A stretch of DNA of 64,000 bases from Chloroflexi bacterium OLB14 (GCA_001567105.1 LMZR01000006.1:1-64000), one strand, 5' to 3'. Positions 26,177 through 36,086 are shown, counted from the stretch's first letter. Translations and numbers: made by a program. The notes: a model not told the origin generated them from the letters alone.

Positions 26177-27430
26177 ATGGTTACAAAAACTGGTCAATTG
26201 AAGGAGTTGCAGGGGAGGCATCAATCGTTGTTGCGGTTGGTTGAGTTGAGCGTTTCGTTAAATTCAAATTTGGAGTTGGGCGCGTTGTTGCAAAGCATTA
26301 CCGCTACCGCTACAGAGTTATTGAATTGTGAAGCGGCATCTATTTTGTTGTATGACGAAAAAAAACCGCGTTTATTTTTTGCCGCCGCCACTGGCTCTGA
26401 CTCTGAAAAGTTAGCCGAAATTCCTGTGCCAATTGATAACAGTTTGGCTGGCACAATTTTTCGTACTAACAAACCGTTGATGATTAATAATAAAGCTCAA
26501 CAAGACCCGCGTCATTATTCGTTGGTTTCAGATCATATTAAATTTAAAGTGGAAGATTTAATTGGCGTGCCCATGCCGATTAAGGATAGAACTGTTGGGG
26601 TGTTGGAAGCAGTTAATAAAAACAACGGTGATTTTGATGAAAGCGATGTGGAAATATTATCTGTCATTGCATCTCATGCGGCAATTGCAATTGAGAACGC
26701 GCGTTTGTTGAAAGCCACACGCCAAGCCTTGAAAAAAGTTAATGAAGCCAATGAAATAAAAAGTAATTTTTTATCTTTGGCTTCGCGTGAGTTACGCACG
26801 CCGTTGGGTATCATTCTTGGTTATGCTACATTTTTACAAGAAGAAGCCAAAGGTGAATTATCGAATCACGCTGATCAAGTGTTAGGCGCGGCTGAACAAA
26901 TGCGCTCAATGCTTGACCAGATGAGTAACTTAACTTTGTTACATGCTGATGAAATGCAAATGAATCCGATGCGGGTTTCGATTCAGGATATTTTGAATTT
27001 TGCTGTTGATGAGATTAAATACTCCGCTTCACGACTTAACCTCAGCCTGACTTATGCTTTTCAAGAGTTGCCTATCTTCGTGTTGGTAGATCAAGAAAAA
27101 ACTATTTTGGCATTTATCAACATTTTGAATAATGCTGTACGTTTCTCGAAAGCGGATGGTGAAATTACAGTGGGTGCTGTGCAACAAAATAATGAGGTGT
27201 TGGTGTGGGTCAATGACAAAGGTAAGGGAATTCCTGTTGATAAGTTAGAAAAAATCTTTGAAGAGTTTTATCAAATTGAACCACCCAACACACGCAGTTA
27301 TGGTGGGCTGGGAATTGGCTTATCTATTGCTAAAGGTTTAATCGAAGCACAAGGTGGGAAGACCTGGGCTGAATCGGAAGGGCTAGGAAAAGGCACGACG
27401 ATTAAGGTTGTGTTCCCGATACAGAAGTAA
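26177..27430 (+). CDS. GAF-domain histidine-kinase-like protein lacking the phosphoacceptor His
   Basis: A 417-residue cytoplasmic protein. A GAF domain at ~20-180 is followed by a HisKA-like helix pair at ~193-255 and an HATPase domain at ~265-415. The ATPase boxes are intact: N box INILNNAVRF, G1 VNDKGKGIP and G2 GGLGIGLSIAKGL. In the H-box the normal SHELRTP reads SRELRTP, so the His is Arg204 (codon 26786-26788, CGT; one base from CAC/CAT). It therefore probably cannot autophosphorylate on the usual residue, and may act as a non-phosphorylating sensor. No response regulator is adjacent. TATAAA lies 8 bp before the ATG with no Shine-Dalgarno, suggesting a leaderless mRNA. Confidence 0.9.
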   Translation: MVTKTGQLKELQGRHQSLLRLVELSVSLNSNLELGALLQSITATATELLNCEAASILLYDEKKPRLFFAAATGSDSEKLAEIPVPIDNSLAGTIFRTNKPLMINNKAQQDPRHYSLVSDHIKFKVEDLIGVPMPIKDRTVGVLEAVNKNNGDFDESDVEILSVIASHAAIAIENARLLKATRQALKKVNEANEIKSNFLSLASRELRTPLGIILGYATFLQEEAKGELSNHADQVLGAAEQMRSMLDQMSNLTLLHADEMQMNPMRVSIQDILNFAVDEIKYSASRLNLSLTYAFQELPIFVLVDQEKTILAFINILNNAVRFSKADGEITVGAVQQNNEVLVWVNDKGKGIPVDKLEKIFEEFYQIEPPNTRSYGGLGIGLSIAKGLIEAQGGKTWAESEGLGKGTTIKVVFPIQK

Positions 27431-27450
27431 ATAAGTTATCCTAAAAAAAA

Positions 27451-27482
27451 ACAGATGAGCAAATTGCTCATCTGTTTTTTTA
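27451..27482. terminator. Bidirectional terminator
   Basis: ACAGATGAGC-AAATT-GCTCATCTGT with T-run on the plus side and A-run on the other. It separates convergent genes. Confidence 0.85.
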
Positions 27483-28547
27483 TTATGGGTGTGGTGGGTT
27501 GGGTAAATTTGGTCCACCTCCGCCAGCAGGACGGTTGCCTAACGAAACTTCAAATTGACCAACATTATTTTTGGCTTGCGGAATTTGACCGCGTGCAAAC
27601 TGAGTTGTAATCTCGTTGAACTTTCCAGTGAATTGTGAAAGGTCAGGTCCGAAGGCATTGGCTCCGCCGAAGTTTTGAAAACCAGCCTGAGCATTTGCAC
27701 CTAATTGAGCGAGATTCATTAATTCATCGCGTGAAAGTTTATTATCACCCATAGCGGCTTTAGCGGCATCTATAAAACTAAAAGCATTTTGCAAAGCGGA
27801 AATTTTATCGGTAGGAATATTATTCGGTTGTATATTTGTTATAGCATTCACACGATTTTGTTGCTCGGCTTGTAAGACTGCAATCATATCTTGTGCTTGT
27901 GAGTGCAATTCTTGCGCGTTGGTTTGAGCTTGTTGCGCGGCAGATTCAAGTTGAGCAATGGCTTCTTGTGTTGCTTGTGCGCCTTGTGTAAGGGTAGAAC
28001 TAATTTGTTGCAACGATGAATCTATAGAAGCAAGCGTTTCGTTAATTTGAGATAATTCTGCTTCAATAGCATTGAGTTCGGTAATCATGTCAGTAGCGAG
28101 GTCGGCATACAATTCATAGTATTGAGCAAGTAGGTCTTCAGCATATTCTACATAGTAATCTGCATAGTAATAATAATCATATACATAGGTTACTTCTTCT
28201 GTTGTCACCACATCATCGCTGGTAGTGGAATAAACAGTAGATGTTGTGTTTTCAGTGGCGGTAATGGCTTCTGCTACGGCTTCGTCAATTAAAGCGGCTA
28301 GTTCTTCTTCAGTTAGGGTTACATATTCCACAGTTACGCCAGGGGTAGGTGTGGCTGGTGAAGTAGGCATGGCAGTTAATCCTGAAGAATTAACAGTGGC
28401 TTGTGCTAAAGCACTGGCTTGTTGTGTGCCAGCGATTGCTGTATTAATCACATCTTGTGAAGAGGCTTCGGGTGTGCTATTAGCACAAGCAAGTGAAATA
28501 GCCACAATAAAAATAATGCTTAGTATGGGTTGAATTTTTTTGTTCAT
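27483..28547 (-). CDS. Coiled-coil lipoprotein
   Basis: A 354-residue protein with signal and lipobox (AISLAC, Cys ~21), then a Thr/Pro linker. An acidic, Tyr-rich segment (YVYDYYYYADYYVEYAEDLL) lies at ~125-145. A long coiled coil rich in Ala, Gln and Glu (~150-240) follows. The C-terminal part (~250-350) includes LSRDELMNLAQLGANAQAG and a Gly/Pro tail. No family is recognised. AGGAGAAAAA precedes the start. The 5' end of this gene is downstream of the P450 gene on the same strand. Confidence 0.75.
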   Translation of the reverse strand: MNKKIQPILSIIFIVAISLACANSTPEASSQDVINTAIAGTQQASALAQATVNSSGLTAMPTSPATPTPGVTVEYVTLTEEELAALIDEAVAEAITATENTTSTVYSTTSDDVVTTEEVTYVYDYYYYADYYVEYAEDLLAQYYELYADLATDMITELNAIEAELSQINETLASIDSSLQQISSTLTQGAQATQEAIAQLESAAQQAQTNAQELHSQAQDMIAVLQAEQQNRVNAITNIQPNNIPTDKISALQNAFSFIDAAKAAMGDNKLSRDELMNLAQLGANAQAGFQNFGGANAFGPDLSQFTGKFNEITTQFARGQIPQAKNNVGQFEVSLGNRPAGGGGPNLPNPPHP

Positions 28548-28559
28548 TTTTTCTCCTAA

Positions 28560-29873
28560 TTATCTTTTTTCAATTAAAACTTTTACATTCGCTCGAGGGC
28601 GTAAAGTAACACTTGGTTTTGGGATTGCCATCTTGCTATTGATAGGTTTCACCTTCCAATGACGGGCAATTAAGGCGAGGGCTGTCACGGCTTCGATCAT
28701 GGCAAAATGCTCACCAATGCACACGCGATTTCCGCCACCAAAAGGAAAGTAGGCATAACGGGGAAGTGATGGCTTGGGATTCAATAACCAGCGTTCAGGT
28801 CGGAATTGAAGCGCACTATCATAAAAACGTGAATCATGTTGCATCACCCATTGACTCATCAGCACAACATCGCCTGCTTTTATTTCTTGTTCACCGACTA
28901 TGCAATTTTCAATTGCTTGCCTGCCCATCGCCCACGCAGGCGGACGCATACGCAAGGTTTCTTTTACAACGCTGGTAGTGTAGGTTAATTTTTGTATATC
29001 ATCCGCAGTAGGCAAACGATTTTCTAGCACGGCATCAACTTCATTTTGTAATTTTTCTTGCACATGTGGATGATGCGCCAGCATATCCCAACACCAGGTT
29101 AATAAGAGGGCTGTGGTTTCATGCCCTGCTAATAAAAATGTAAGTGTATGTGCATGAATTTGCGATTCACTAAATTGATTATTTTCTTCTTTTAGAATTT
29201 GAATTAATGCACGCTTCACATTTTCGACTTGCGATTGATTATTAATCAGCGATTGTGTGATGCGATCTAAATCATCTTTTGCTTGCCTGAATTTAGGAAA
29301 AAACATCCGCGTCACATCGGGGAGAGGTAATTGGGCAAGTGGGAATAGGCGAATCAATGTTTTCATTGACCTGCTTACACGCTCTACAGAATCTTGTGGG
29401 GCATTCCCAAAAAATGACCATAAAGCAATGTTTAATGTTAAGCGCATCATTTCTTCAGTCATATCTATAGTGCTATGATTTTCCCAACCTTCAGTATGAT
29501 GCAAAATATTTTCGTTCATAAGAGGCAAATATTCTTCTATTTTGTTACGATAAAAGGCAGGTTGTAATGCTCGTCGCTGTGCTAGATGTTCCTTGCCTTC
29601 GCTGGTTAATAGCCCTTCACCTAAAATCACCCGCGCCCGTTGTATGCTTGGACCTTTAACAAAATTAGCGTGTTGCTTTACTAATACATCCTCAATAAAT
29701 TGTGGATGATTCACAAAGTAAAAATTTCGTTTGGGCAGTTGAATATGAGTCATATCGCCATACGTTTGTGCGAAGTAAGTTAAAGCATCTAGTGGATTAT
29801 TCAACATCCTCCACGTAAACTGAAACGGAGTAACTTTTGTTTGTGCTTTATTGGAAATAATTTTTGCTTGCAT
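28560..29873 (-). CDS. Cytochrome P450
   Basis: A 437-residue bacterial P450 starting at the ATG at 29873 (AAAGGA). All core motifs are visible: I-helix oxygen-activation AGHETTA, K-helix ETLR (KETLRMRPP), the PERW meander (FRPERW), and the haem loop FPFGGGNRVCIGEHFA with the thiolate Cys. It lacks a membrane anchor and is soluble. The substrate is unknown; no ferredoxin or reductase gene is adjacent. Close to fatty-acid or xenobiotic-type bacterial P450s in layout, but subfamily cannot be assigned. Confidence 0.95.
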   Translation of the reverse strand: MQAKIISNKAQTKVTPFQFTWRMLNNPLDALTYFAQTYGDMTHIQLPKRNFYFVNHPQFIEDVLVKQHANFVKGPSIQRARVILGEGLLTSEGKEHLAQRRALQPAFYRNKIEEYLPLMNENILHHTEGWENHSTIDMTEEMMRLTLNIALWSFFGNAPQDSVERVSRSMKTLIRLFPLAQLPLPDVTRMFFPKFRQAKDDLDRITQSLINNQSQVENVKRALIQILKEENNQFSESQIHAHTLTFLLAGHETTALLLTWCWDMLAHHPHVQEKLQNEVDAVLENRLPTADDIQKLTYTTSVVKETLRMRPPAWAMGRQAIENCIVGEQEIKAGDVVLMSQWVMQHDSRFYDSALQFRPERWLLNPKPSLPRYAYFPFGGGNRVCIGEHFAMIEAVTALALIARHWKVKPINSKMAIPKPSVTLRPRANVKVLIEKR

Positions 29874-29967
29874 ATATATCCTTTCGTTTATTAACCAAAA
29901 GATACAATCTGAAAGCATATTTGAAAGCCCCCATTAGCAGGTGATGTTGCCCCCTCATTGGTAGGTA

Positions 29968-30606
29968 TTAAATATCTTCTACTTTCACTAAGCCATAGCG
30001 CACAGCCATCAACGCCGCTTGAGTTCTATCGCTTACCCCTAATTTCATCAACACATCACTCACATAACCTTTGACAGTTACCTCAGTTAATGAAAGTTGC
30101 TTAGCAATTTCTTTATTACTTAATCCGCGTGCTAAGCCAGCCAAAATATTTTTTTCTCGTTCTGTTAAATCTGCAAAAGGATCTTCAGGCATTGGGGCGC
30201 GTGCCATTAATCGTTTGGCAATTTCAGGGTGTAATTGCGGCTTACCTTTTGAAGCGCCTCGAATCGCATCAACTAATTCGTTGCCATTCATCTCTTTCAA
30301 TAAAAATCCACTGGCTCCAGCACGCAAGGCAGAAAAAATATGTGCATCATCGGTAAACGAAGTTAATATCAATACAGGCAATTCAGAAAATTTTTCGCGG
30401 ATATTTTTTAATACTTCAACGCCATCTTTTTCTGGCATTTGCAAATCTAACATCACAACATCAGGTTTATGTTTTTGAATGTAACTCAAAACTACAGAAC
30501 CTTTTTCAGCCTCAGCAATTACTTGCATATCTTTTTCGGCGTCAATCGTCATTCGCAAACCACGCCGAACAATCTGATGGTCATCTGCAATTAATACTTT
30601 AATCAT
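29968..30606 (-). CDS. NarL/LuxR-type response regulator
   Basis: A 212-residue regulator. The receiver domain (~1-120) has acidic pocket DDH, phosphoacceptor Asp in VVMLDLQMP, and the conserved Lys in LLKEM. The C-terminal LuxR helix-turn-helix (~145-205) reads LTEREKNILAGLARGLSNKEIAKQL. It overlaps the upstream kinase gene by 8 bases, so the two form an operon and a cognate pair. Its targets are unknown. Confidence 0.95.
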   Translation of the reverse strand: MIKVLIADDHQIVRRGLRMTIDAEKDMQVIAEAEKGSVVLSYIQKHKPDVVMLDLQMPEKDGVEVLKNIREKFSELPVLILTSFTDDAHIFSALRAGASGFLLKEMNGNELVDAIRGASKGKPQLHPEIAKRLMARAPMPEDPFADLTEREKNILAGLARGLSNKEIAKQLSLTEVTVKGYVSDVLMKLGVSDRTQAALMAVRYGLVKVEDI

Positions 30607-32606
30607 ACATCCTCGCTGTTGGAACAGAAAATTTAATCAACGTGCCATTGTGTGACTCAATTATAAATTCACCGCCCAGTTTCAATATACGTTCACGCAT
30701 CCCTTGCAAGCCATAATGCCCAGGCAATATTTTTTTAACATCAAAGCCTATGCCTGCATCAGAAATGTTAATTTGAATTACATCAGTCAAACTCATTTCA
30801 ATTTTCGCTGTTCTACTTTTACTATGCTTAACAATATTTTGTAACGCTTCGCGCATTACCCAAACAATTTCATCTGCAATGTATTTTGGAATAATAACCC
30901 CATGCTGTAAAGTCAACGTCAGATTTAATAATGCCCCACCTTCTGGTCCACTTTGATGAGAAAACGCTTCAGACATGTTTCGAATTGATTCTGCTAATTC
31001 GGCATTTTCCTTCACTGATACATTGCGCAGTTCATTTAACAGTAATCTCATTTCCTTTAACGCCTCTTGGGCTTGTTCTTCTAGCAGTTGTAAATTTTCT
31101 TTAATTTTGCCATCTGCTTTAGAGGCTAAACCGTGAGCAAGAAGATGAATGCCAAACAAATTTTGACTCACTGAATCGTGTAAATCTCTAGCAATTTTTT
31201 GACGCTCTTCATACGCCACCAGTGATTTATGATCCGCGATAGATTTTTCAGTTTGTTGTTTAACTTTTTCTTCCAATGTTTGGTTGAGTTGATATAAAGA
31301 TTCATAAGCATTGGCATACGCCAGTGCAAATGCGGCTTGCCCAATTAGAATTTGTAAATATTTTTTTTCATCGCTATCATAATCAGGGGCGGCGGTACGA
31401 ATCCCTAACCAATACCCGCCAAATGAAACACTGCCTGCTACCAAGCGTGAGCTCCAAGCAGGGATTAAGTTTACAGGTGGCACATCTGGTTCGGGGAACA
31501 GTTTTAACATGCCCCATTCTGCTCCAATTTTTTTCGGCAACGTTTCGTTTAGTAAGTTTGTAATTTCTTCTTTTCGGTTTGCCCGCGTCAGCAGAGTTTG
31601 AATCTCTTGAATTGCAGTTTGGAATTTAAGACGGTCTGGATAAAGTAGTTTATCTAGCCATGTTTGGGTGAGTTTGCGAGTAGGTTCAAACAAAACAGCA
31701 GAGATAAGCAAACTGACAATTGAAATCAACGGGCGTGAAGACAATGAATCGGCAAAAAGAGATGTGATGCCGATGGTGAGCGCCAAGTACAAGGTCAGCA
31801 AAAGAAGCGATGCGGTAGCATACACAAAAGCGCGGCGTACGACTCGGTCTATATCAAATAAATCATGTTTGAGAATAGCATAAGTAATTCCGATAGGCAT
31901 GAAAAGTTGAAAGGTAAGCACCCAATCATACGGAATGATGTTGTGCTGAAAAACAAGTGTGAATGGACGTAACCAAAGCGGAGTTTGTGCAAGTAAAGTA
32001 AAAAATAATACTATTCTGGCGCGCTGGGCATCTTTTGCGTTTTCATGTTTCGTGGCTTTGATTAAGTTGATAGTAAAAAATATAAAACAAGTTGTAAGCC
32101 ACAAAAATAATAAAACCACAATAACAAAAACGTTGCGTAACTGTATAACTGCTAAGGAATATACCCAATAATGCAAACGAGAAAATATATGCACCTATAA
32201 TATATTTGTTTGGGATATTGTTTCGGCGAGGGAAATATGCAACTAGGTGAATGAGTAAGGGCAGTATGAGCGCTGCATTGATGAGACGTGAAAAAATTTC
32301 GGGGTTGAGAAATGTATACAGGGGATCGTCTGGCTTAATATTCGGTAAATTGTTTGCTTCAAATGGGATGAGTAAGAAAAATGAAAATATAATTGAAAAG
32401 CAAGCAATAATTGTATGGCTAATTTGTGGACGTAAAAATGCTGGTAATATGCCTACAAGCAATATGAGGGTTGAGATGAAAAGGGAGTAGGTGCTAATTA
32501 AATCTAGTAGTGGTTTTTTTGTTGAACTACTGACCCACCCTAGCATGATGAGTTGTAAGAGAAATACAAATATAATTGGTGCATATAAAGAAAGCCATTT
32601 TTTCAT
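30599..32606 (-). CDS. Membrane sensor histidine kinase, HisKA_3 type (frameshifted in this sequence)
   Basis: Two overlapping hydrophobic frames join into ~668 residues if one base is removed near the A5 run at 32126-32130 (TVTQRF then VIVVLLFLW). About eight membrane helices occupy the first ~290 residues. A GAF-like segment follows (~330-430), then the HisKA_3 dimerisation motif RDLHDSVSQ with the phosphorylated His, and an HATPase domain ending near residue 660. It overlaps the response regulator start by 8 bp. It is the cognate kinase of the NarL-type regulator; the signal is unknown. The exact indel position is uncertain. Confidence 0.85.
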
Positions 32607-32722
32607 TGCAGGCTTTTATTATACAACTCATCTAATTATGAATTTCCCACTCTTTTGGACAAAATAATTTTCATTGACATTCCCCTCTCTCTCAATTAGA
32701 ATAGCGGACGCAATTAAAACTT

Positions 32723-32798
32723 GGGCCTGTAGCGCAGTTGGGAGCGCGCATCAATCGCACTGATGAGGCCAGGGGTTCGAATCCCCTCAGGTCCACCA
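32723..32798 (+). tRNA. tRNA-Ala(CGC)
   Basis: Complete cloverleaf. Acceptor GGGCCTG/CAGGTCC, with the G3-U70 pair that marks alanine tRNAs. Anticodon loop ATCGCAC gives CGC. T arm AGGGG-TTCGAAT-CCCCT. The 3' CCA is encoded. Confidence 0.93.
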
Positions 32799-32875
32799 GT
32801 TCAGTGAACAGTAAACAGTTATCAGTCACTGAACAAGCTGATTACTGTTTACTTAATAACTGATAACTGAAACAT
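32799..32875. repeat. Short inverted repeat (GTTATCAGT type) between tRNAs
   Basis: CAGTTATCAGT and ACTGATAACTG flank imperfect palindromic segments, a commonly seen intergenic repeat type. Confidence 0.5.
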
Positions 32876-32877
32876 AG

Positions 32878-32950
32878 GGGCCCATAGCGCAGTTGGGAGC
32901 GCGTCTCAATGGCATTGAGAAGGTCGAGGGTTCGAATCCCTCTGGGTCCA
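32878..32950 (+). tRNA. tRNA-Ala(GGC)
   Basis: Acceptor GGGCCCA/TGGGTCC with G3-U70; anticodon loop ATGGCAT gives GGC; T arm GAGGG-TTCGAAT-CCCTC. No CCA is encoded (the gene is followed by CTA), unlike the neighbouring tRNA-Ala(CGC). Confidence 0.93.
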
Positions 32951-32999
32951 CTAGCACTTAGCCAAACGCTAAAGGCAAAAAGCAAATAGCTAAATAGTT

Positions 33000-33260
33000 A
33001 TAACAGGAGTAGTAAGTCATCTCGTCAGCGAGAAGGGAGATTAAGGTGTAAGCCCTTCAATGGTATCAACGAGAAGCCATAAGACCGAACTCGCCTGTTT
33101 TCTCGCAAGAGAGACTTGAATGGTGAAGCAATGTAGTCATTCACGGGTTAGCCCGTTATAGCAACAAAGTGGTATCGCAAGATTAATCTTGCGGTACAAA
33201 CTGGGTGGTACCGCGGAGCATGTCCTTCGTCCCTGATGTGGATGAAGGATTTTTATTTTT
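33000..33260 (+). promoter_or_regulatory. T-box leader of leuS
   Basis: The T-box sequence GGGTGGTACCGCGG (33203-33216) is followed by a terminator stem TCCTTCGTCC / GGATGAAGGA (33223-33249) and T-rich tract to 33260. Upstream ~200 nt would form Stem I and linker. By family knowledge, uncharged tRNA (here expected tRNA-Leu) favours antitermination. I could not assign the specifier codon confidently. A palindromic repeat (TATCGCAAGATTAATCTTGCG, 33175-33195) sits in the linker just before the T-box sequence. Confidence 0.92.
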
Positions 33261-33267
33261 AATCACC

Positions 33268-33318
33268 CCCTCCGTCGCTAGCGCGACACCTCCCCCAATT
33301 TGGGGGAGGCAGGGTGGG
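33268..33318. repeat. CCTCCCCCAATTTGGGGGAGG-type palindrome
   Basis: Paired CCTCCCCC / GGGGGAGG arms around AATTT, with ACCCCCTCCG and CAGGGTGGGT flanks. Located between the T-box terminator and leuS; related to 20922-20958. Confidence 0.65.
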
Positions 33319-33334
33319 TAAAAAGGAGGCTTGT

Positions 33335-33406
33335 ATGAAAACAAATATTATTTTTTGGAGACAAGGTCCATTACTTATGAGCCTTCTCAATTTATTTTGT
33401 ATTTAA
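33335..33406 (+). CDS. Leu-rich short ORF (23 aa) between T-box and leuS
   Basis: ATG at 33335, preceded by AAAAGGAGG with 5-bp spacing. The peptide MKTNIIFWRQGP then LLMSLLNLFCI has 5 Leu in 12 residues. It is after the T-box terminator and before leuS (33463). It may be a leader peptide giving a second layer of leucine control, or a chance ORF. No comparison could be made. Confidence 0.35.
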   Translation: MKTNIIFWRQGPLLMSLLNLFCI

Positions 33407-33462
33407 ATGAGGTAAATCGTTTACCTGAAACTTGATACCTGAAACCTAATAAAGAGGTAAGA

Positions 33463-35997
33463 ATGACAACAAATAAAAAAGAATCAACAGAAACAAAAGA
33501 TATTTCTTTTAATCCGCAAGCATTTGAGGCGAAGTGGCAAGCCAAATGGGAAGCGGATAAGTTATATCGTGCTGTGATTGATGAATCAAAACCCAAACAT
33601 TATGCTTTGACTATGTTGCCCTATCCAAGCGGTGATTTGCACATCGGTCACTGGTATGCCATGACTCCATCTGATGCACGCGCAAGATTTATGCGAATGC
33701 GTGGGTATAACGTCATGTTCCCTATGGGTTTTGACGCTTTTGGTTTACCAGCCGAAGGCGCGGCGATTAAACATAATATTCATCCAAAAATATGGACGTA
33801 TCAAAACATAGAACGCATGGAAAAACAAATGCGCTCTATGGGTGCTATGTTTGATTGGGAACGTGAAGCCATATCCTCTGACCCTGAATATTACAAATGG
33901 ACACAATGGTTTTTCATTCAGTTATATAAAAAGGGATTAGCCTATCGCAAAAAACAAGCAGTAGATTGGTGCCCGAAAGACAATACCACTTTGGCGCGTG
34001 AACAAGTCAAAGGTGAAAATAGAGTCTGTGACCGTTGCGGAACACCCGTGATTAAAAAAGAATTGGAGCAATGGTTCTTCAAAGCCACAAAATATGCAGA
34101 CGAGTTATTACACTTTGAAGGCATGGATTGGCCCGAATATATCAAAGCCTCACAAACCAATTGGATTGGACGAAGTGAAGGTGCATCAGTTATTTTCAAA
34201 ACCGAAATAGGTGACTCCATTGAAATATTCACTACACGTCCAGATACATTATGGGGCGCGACATTTATGGTCATGTCACCAGAGCATCCATTGGTAGATA
34301 AAATCACCACGCCAGAGAATGCACAAATTGTCAGCGAGTATAAGGCTGAGGCGCAGAAACAAACCGACATCCAGCGTGAAGCGAAAGATAAAGTCAAAAC
34401 AGGAGTCTTCAGTGGTGGTTATGCTATCAATCCAGTTAATCAAGAACGCATCCCAATTTGGGTTGCAGATTATGTTTTGATGTCTTATGGCACGGGCGCA
34501 ATTATGGCAGTGCCAGCACATGATCAACGCGATTTTGAATTTGCAAGAAAATTTAATTTGAAAGTGATTCCAGTTATTCAACCTGATGGCGTTACGTTAA
34601 ACGGCGACACAATGGAACATGCTTACGAACATGAAGGCCTGATGATTAATTCTGGCGCGTTCAATGGTACACCAGCAACGAGTGATAAAGGTTTGAAAAA
34701 TCCTGCTATCAATGCAGTGATTAAATATTTAGAAGAAAAAGAAATTGGCAAACATGATGTTAGTTATCGTTATCGTGATTGGTTAATTTCACGTCAACGT
34801 TTTTGGGGTGCGCCCATTCCGATGGTGCATTGTGAAAAACATGGTTGGAATCCCATACCTGATGATCAATTACCAGTTTTATTACCCGATGATATTACTG
34901 AATGGAAACCAACTGGTGAAAGCCCATTAAAATTTCATCCAACATGGAAAGATTCAACCTGCCCCATTTGTGGTGAATATGCTATGCGCGAAACAGATAC
35001 AATGGATACTTTCATGTGTTCATCTTGGTATCACTTGCGTTATTTGAGTCCGCATAATGATAAGGCTCCATTTGATGATGCTGAATATAACTATTGGATG
35101 CCCGTTGATACATACACTGGCGGAAGCGAACATGCCAACATGCACTTGTTATATTTTCGTTTCTTTCATAAAGCCTTGCGTGATATGGGCATCACCGAAG
35201 GTAACGAACCTGCTATTCAATTACGCAATCAAGGCATGGTCTTGTCTGAAGATAATAGCAAAATGTCTAAGAGCAAAGGCAATGTCGTTGCGCCTGATGT
35301 GTTGGTACAAAAATATGGAGCCGATACCATTCGCGCTTACTTGATGTTCTTTGCACGTTGGCAACAAGGTGCGCCCTGGGATTCAAATGGCATTGAAGGA
35401 ACTGCTAGATGGATTCGCAGAGTTTGGACTTTATTCACCGACTCCGCTTCATCCACGCCGACAGTTGATTCTGCTCCATCAAATTCCGATTCATCTTTAG
35501 ATGATGTCAAAAAGAATTTACGTCGTCGCGTTCATCAAACCATAAAGCGCGTCACACATGATTTTGAAAATTTTGAATTCAACACCATCATCTCATCGTT
35601 AATGGAATTGTTGAACGAAATGTATAAAGCACGTGAAGCAGGCGCAGTTGGCACACCTGAATGGAACGAAGCCACAGAAATTTATATCAAAATGTTAGCA
35701 CCTGTTGCACCACACATCGCCGAAGAATTATGGACAAATCATTTAGGCAAAGCCTATTCCATTCATCAACAGATGTGGCCCTCAGTAGATGAATCCGCCG
35801 CCAAAGATGATTCGATTGAAATTCCAGTCCAAATCAACGGCAAAGTGCGTGACAGAATCATCGTCCCTGCTGATGCTGGCGAAGAAGAAATCAAATCTAC
35901 AGCATTAGCCTCCGAAACAATCCAAAAATATTTAGAAGGCAAACAACCCAAAAAAGTGATCGTGGCAAAAGGCAGGTTGGTGAGTGTGGTAGTTTGA
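33463..35997 (+). CDS. leuS: Leucyl-tRNA synthetase
   Basis: An 844-residue class I synthetase of bacterial type, which charges tRNA-Leu. Signature motifs are PYPSGDLHIGHWY (HIGH region, ~50-62), the zinc-knuckle CPKDN…CDRCG region, editing-domain residues TTRPDTLWGATFM (CP1, ~250), SSWYHLRYLSPHN and KMSKSKG (~604). The anticodon-binding and C-terminal extension end near NGKVRDRI. Regulated by the T-box leader. The insertion SASSTPTVDSAPSNSDSSLD (~663-682) after FTD is an unusual low-complexity linker. Confidence 0.98.
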   Translation: MTTNKKESTETKDISFNPQAFEAKWQAKWEADKLYRAVIDESKPKHYALTMLPYPSGDLHIGHWYAMTPSDARARFMRMRGYNVMFPMGFDAFGLPAEGAAIKHNIHPKIWTYQNIERMEKQMRSMGAMFDWEREAISSDPEYYKWTQWFFIQLYKKGLAYRKKQAVDWCPKDNTTLAREQVKGENRVCDRCGTPVIKKELEQWFFKATKYADELLHFEGMDWPEYIKASQTNWIGRSEGASVIFKTEIGDSIEIFTTRPDTLWGATFMVMSPEHPLVDKITTPENAQIVSEYKAEAQKQTDIQREAKDKVKTGVFSGGYAINPVNQERIPIWVADYVLMSYGTGAIMAVPAHDQRDFEFARKFNLKVIPVIQPDGVTLNGDTMEHAYEHEGLMINSGAFNGTPATSDKGLKNPAINAVIKYLEEKEIGKHDVSYRYRDWLISRQRFWGAPIPMVHCEKHGWNPIPDDQLPVLLPDDITEWKPTGESPLKFHPTWKDSTCPICGEYAMRETDTMDTFMCSSWYHLRYLSPHNDKAPFDDAEYNYWMPVDTYTGGSEHANMHLLYFRFFHKALRDMGITEGNEPAIQLRNQGMVLSEDNSKMSKSKGNVVAPDVLVQKYGADTIRAYLMFFARWQQGAPWDSNGIEGTARWIRRVWTLFTDSASSTPTVDSAPSNSDSSLDDVKKNLRRRVHQTIKRVTHDFENFEFNTIISSLMELLNEMYKAREAGAVGTPEWNEATEIYIKMLAPVAPHIAEELWTNHLGKAYSIHQQMWPSVDESAAKDDSIEIPVQINGKVRDRIIVPADAGEEEIKSTALASETIQKYLEGKQPKKVIVAKGRLVSVVV

Positions 35998-36019
35998 TAG
36001 TTTGTTAGTTTAGGTAGTA

Positions 36020-36051
36020 AAAGTATGGCGACATAAATGTCGCCATACTTT
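36020..36051. terminator. Long perfect hairpin after leuS
   Basis: AAAGTATGGCGACAT-AA-ATGTCGCCATACTTT (15-bp stem). Followed by only a short T-rich tail, so it may be a palindromic repeat that also terminates. Confidence 0.55.
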
Positions 36052-36086
36052 GTTTGTGATACAATTTCGCCCGCTAATAAATTTTT

